DNA from: Candidatus Susulua stagnicola
GTDB taxonomy: Bacteria > Omnitrophota > Gorgyraeia > Duberdicusellales > 4484-171
DNA: 13,583 bases
Direction: 5' to 3'
Assembly: GCA_030765735.1 (NCBI GenBank)
Contig: JAVCBZ010000108.1
Location: 1-13,583, forward strand
Below, in pieces: positions 12,390 through 13,583 of this stretch. The position numbers were made by a program, and so were the translations under genes. Every line of letters begins with the position of its first letter. Positions within the stretch are counted from its first letter, which is position 1. The notes below the pieces were generated by a model, which worked only from the letters and a program-made list of their open reading frames with translations, was not told where the DNA came from and did not search any database.

Positions 12390-13583
12390 TTTATTGGGCC
12401 GTTGTTCAACAGGAACGTACTTTTTGTTAAAAGGTCCAGTGTACATTGCTCGAGGACGGAAAATACGATTGTTTTTGAGATATTCCATTATCCGTGCAGT
12501 CCAACCTGCTACGCGACTCGCTGCAAATAAAGTAGTAAAAAATTTAGGGGGAATGCCTAAAGCATGATACACGCTACCGGAGTAAAAATCAACATTAGGG
12601 AATATCCCCTTTTTTACACCAAGAGTTGAAACAACCTCTTTCTCCAAAGCTTGAGAAATTTGGAATAACAACAGAGTTTCTTTGTTATTCTTAGCAAGAT
12701 ATTCAGCCAGTGGGCGTAAAATACGGGATCGCGGATCATATGCCTTATATACGCGATGTCCAAACCCCATAATTTTGCGCTTATTTTTTCGTGCTTCTTT
12801 ATACCAAGATTTTACGTTATTAACATCACCTATTTCTTTTAACATATAAAGGACTTGCTCGTTAGCTCCACCATGAAGAGGTCCGTTAAGAGCAGCAATG
12901 CCTGAGCCCACAGAAAAATAAATGTCGGACAAGGTTGAAGCAACCACCATTGATGCAAAAGTGCTTGCATTCATTCCATGGTCTGCATGCAAGATAAGTG
13001 ATATATCCATAATACGTTCTTCTTCTGGGGAAGGTTTTTTCCCAGTCATCATATAAATCAGATTAGCGGCATGGCTTAAAGTCGGTTCGGGTTCAATAGG
13101 AAAATGTCCCTGTTGAATACGAGCAATAGCTGCCGCAATCGAGGCAACGCCAGCTATTAAGTGATAACACGCGGTGTAGCCTGCTGCTGATTTAGAAGCT
13201 TCCTTGACTTTAAATTCATAAATAGCGCGTTTTTCTCCTCGGGGTACGGTTTCCATGGGAATGGAATCTTCGTCTGTACTAATTACGTTTGTTTTATTAA
13301 ATTCATAATCGTTTTGATCTATAGAAGTAAATTCCTGACGCATAAGATTAACACCAAGCCGTAACGCTGCCATGGGACTCATTTTTTCAATAGGAAAATT
13401 TAATAACAAACGTAGGGTTTCAGGTACCTTGCGGCACACTCTGAGCTCTTTATTAAATGCTTTTAGTTGTGATGATGTTGGAAGGTTGCCATGTAAAAGT
13501 AAATAGCTGACCTCTTCATATGTAGAATGTGCACATAGATCAAATATGTCGTACCCATAATAAATAAGCCATCCTTTTGTCCC
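12387..13583 (-). CDS. gltA: Citrate synthase (5' end beyond the window)
   Basis: Condenses acetyl-CoA and oxaloacetate to citrate. 398 residues are visible and the frame is open to the right edge, beginning GTKGWLIYYGYDIFDLCAHS, the usual citrate synthase N-terminal block; a GTG at 13439 is internal and not the start. Roughly 20-30 residues are missing. Catalytic residues, in visible numbering, are intact: His237 in GPLHGGANEQ, His276 in GFGHRVYKAYDPR and Asp332 in PNVDFYSGS. It is the short bacterial/archaeal type, closest in pattern to Bacillus CitZ. There is an insertion of about 35 residues (roughly 89-135) between MAALRLGVN and IAAAIARIQQG. A methylcitrate synthase cannot be excluded. 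G+C is visibly higher than in neighbouring genes, suggesting different codon use or later acquisition. Confidence 0.92.
   Translation of the reverse strand, partial: GTKGWLIYYGYDIFDLCAHSTYEEVSYLLLHGNLPTSSQLKAFNKELRVCRKVPETLRLLLNFPIEKMSPMAALRLGVNLMRQEFTSIDQNDYEFNKTNVISTDEDSIPMETVPRGEKRAIYEFKVKEASKSAAGYTACYHLIAGVASIAAAIARIQQGHFPIEPEPTLSHAANLIYMMTGKKPSPEEERIMDISLILHADHGMNASTFASMVVASTLSDIYFSVGSGIAALNGPLHGGANEQVLYMLKEIGDVNNVKSWYKEARKNKRKIMGFGHRVYKAYDPRSRILRPLAEYLAKNNKETLLLFQISQALEKEVVSTLGVKKGIFPNVDFYSGSVYHALGIPPKFFTTLFAASRVAGWTARIMEYLKNNRIFRPRAMYTGPFNKKYVPVEQRPNK

Noticed and set aside
13437..13439. GTG at 13439 as the start of citrate synthase
   Set aside because: The same frame stays open to 13583 and encodes the conserved N-terminal block (GYDIFDLCAHS...EEVSYLLLHG), so this codon is an internal valine.

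Overview
The window is AT-rich, gene-dense bacterial DNA. Only one of the recognisable genes lies on the + strand. The closest fit I can offer is a candidate-phylum bacterium such as Candidatus Omnitrophota. The grounds are: low G+C; a PAS histidine kinase carrying a PilZ domain next to a single-domain receiver; a pyruvate kinase without its C-terminal domain; a membrane-anchored four-cysteine small protein; and compact housekeeping genes with weak synteny. This assignment is inference and no phylogenetic marker in the window settles it.

Left edge (1-324): a long regulatory leader for a minus-strand gene whose start codon is the last thing visible (3..1). It has a near-consensus extended -10 promoter, an inverted repeat at the predicted transcript 5' end, and many copies of a purine-rich heptamer. 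Next, all on the minus strand, come a translationally coupled pair (DUF488 protein, then a deaminase resembling yeast cytosine deaminase) and an ABC-F ATPase of the YbiT/YkpA type. A 225-bp divergent promoter region separates the ABC-F gene from the only + strand gene, an RlmD/RumA-type rRNA uracil-5-methyltransferase, whose -10 box is placed so that the mRNA would begin at the ATG.

Centre (4656-9844, minus strand): a run of DNA and RNA maintenance and signalling genes read in the order SpoU/TrmH rRNA methyltransferase, family 4 uracil-DNA glycosylase, hybrid sensor kinase (PAS-HisKA-HATPase-degenerate GGDEF-PilZ), receiver-only response regulator, DEAD-box RNA helicase. The kinase has its own promoter candidate in front of it. 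The kinase and receiver probably form a two-component pair whose kinase can sense c-di-GMP through PilZ.

Right part (9940-13583, minus strand): a 41-residue lysine-rich microprotein, a 90-residue membrane-anchored cysteine protein with a strong leaderless-type promoter, then a tight DCL/DUF3223 - VF530 - truncated pyruvate kinase operon. A GC-rich, hairpin-bearing intergenic element resembling REP/RAYT-type repeats follows. The last gene is a citrate synthase that runs off the right edge. Pyruvate kinase and citrate synthase are the only central-carbon genes here. Much of the rest concerns ribosome and RNA function (ABC-F, RlmD-like, SpoU, DEAD-box helicase and possibly the DCL protein).

There is no transposase, CRISPR array, tRNA, rRNA or defence locus that I can support. 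The most unusual items are the kinase-GGDEF-PilZ fusion, the two leaderless-type promoters, the repeat-rich leader at the left edge, and the missing domain or ligand in two enzymes (pyruvate kinase, RlmD-like).
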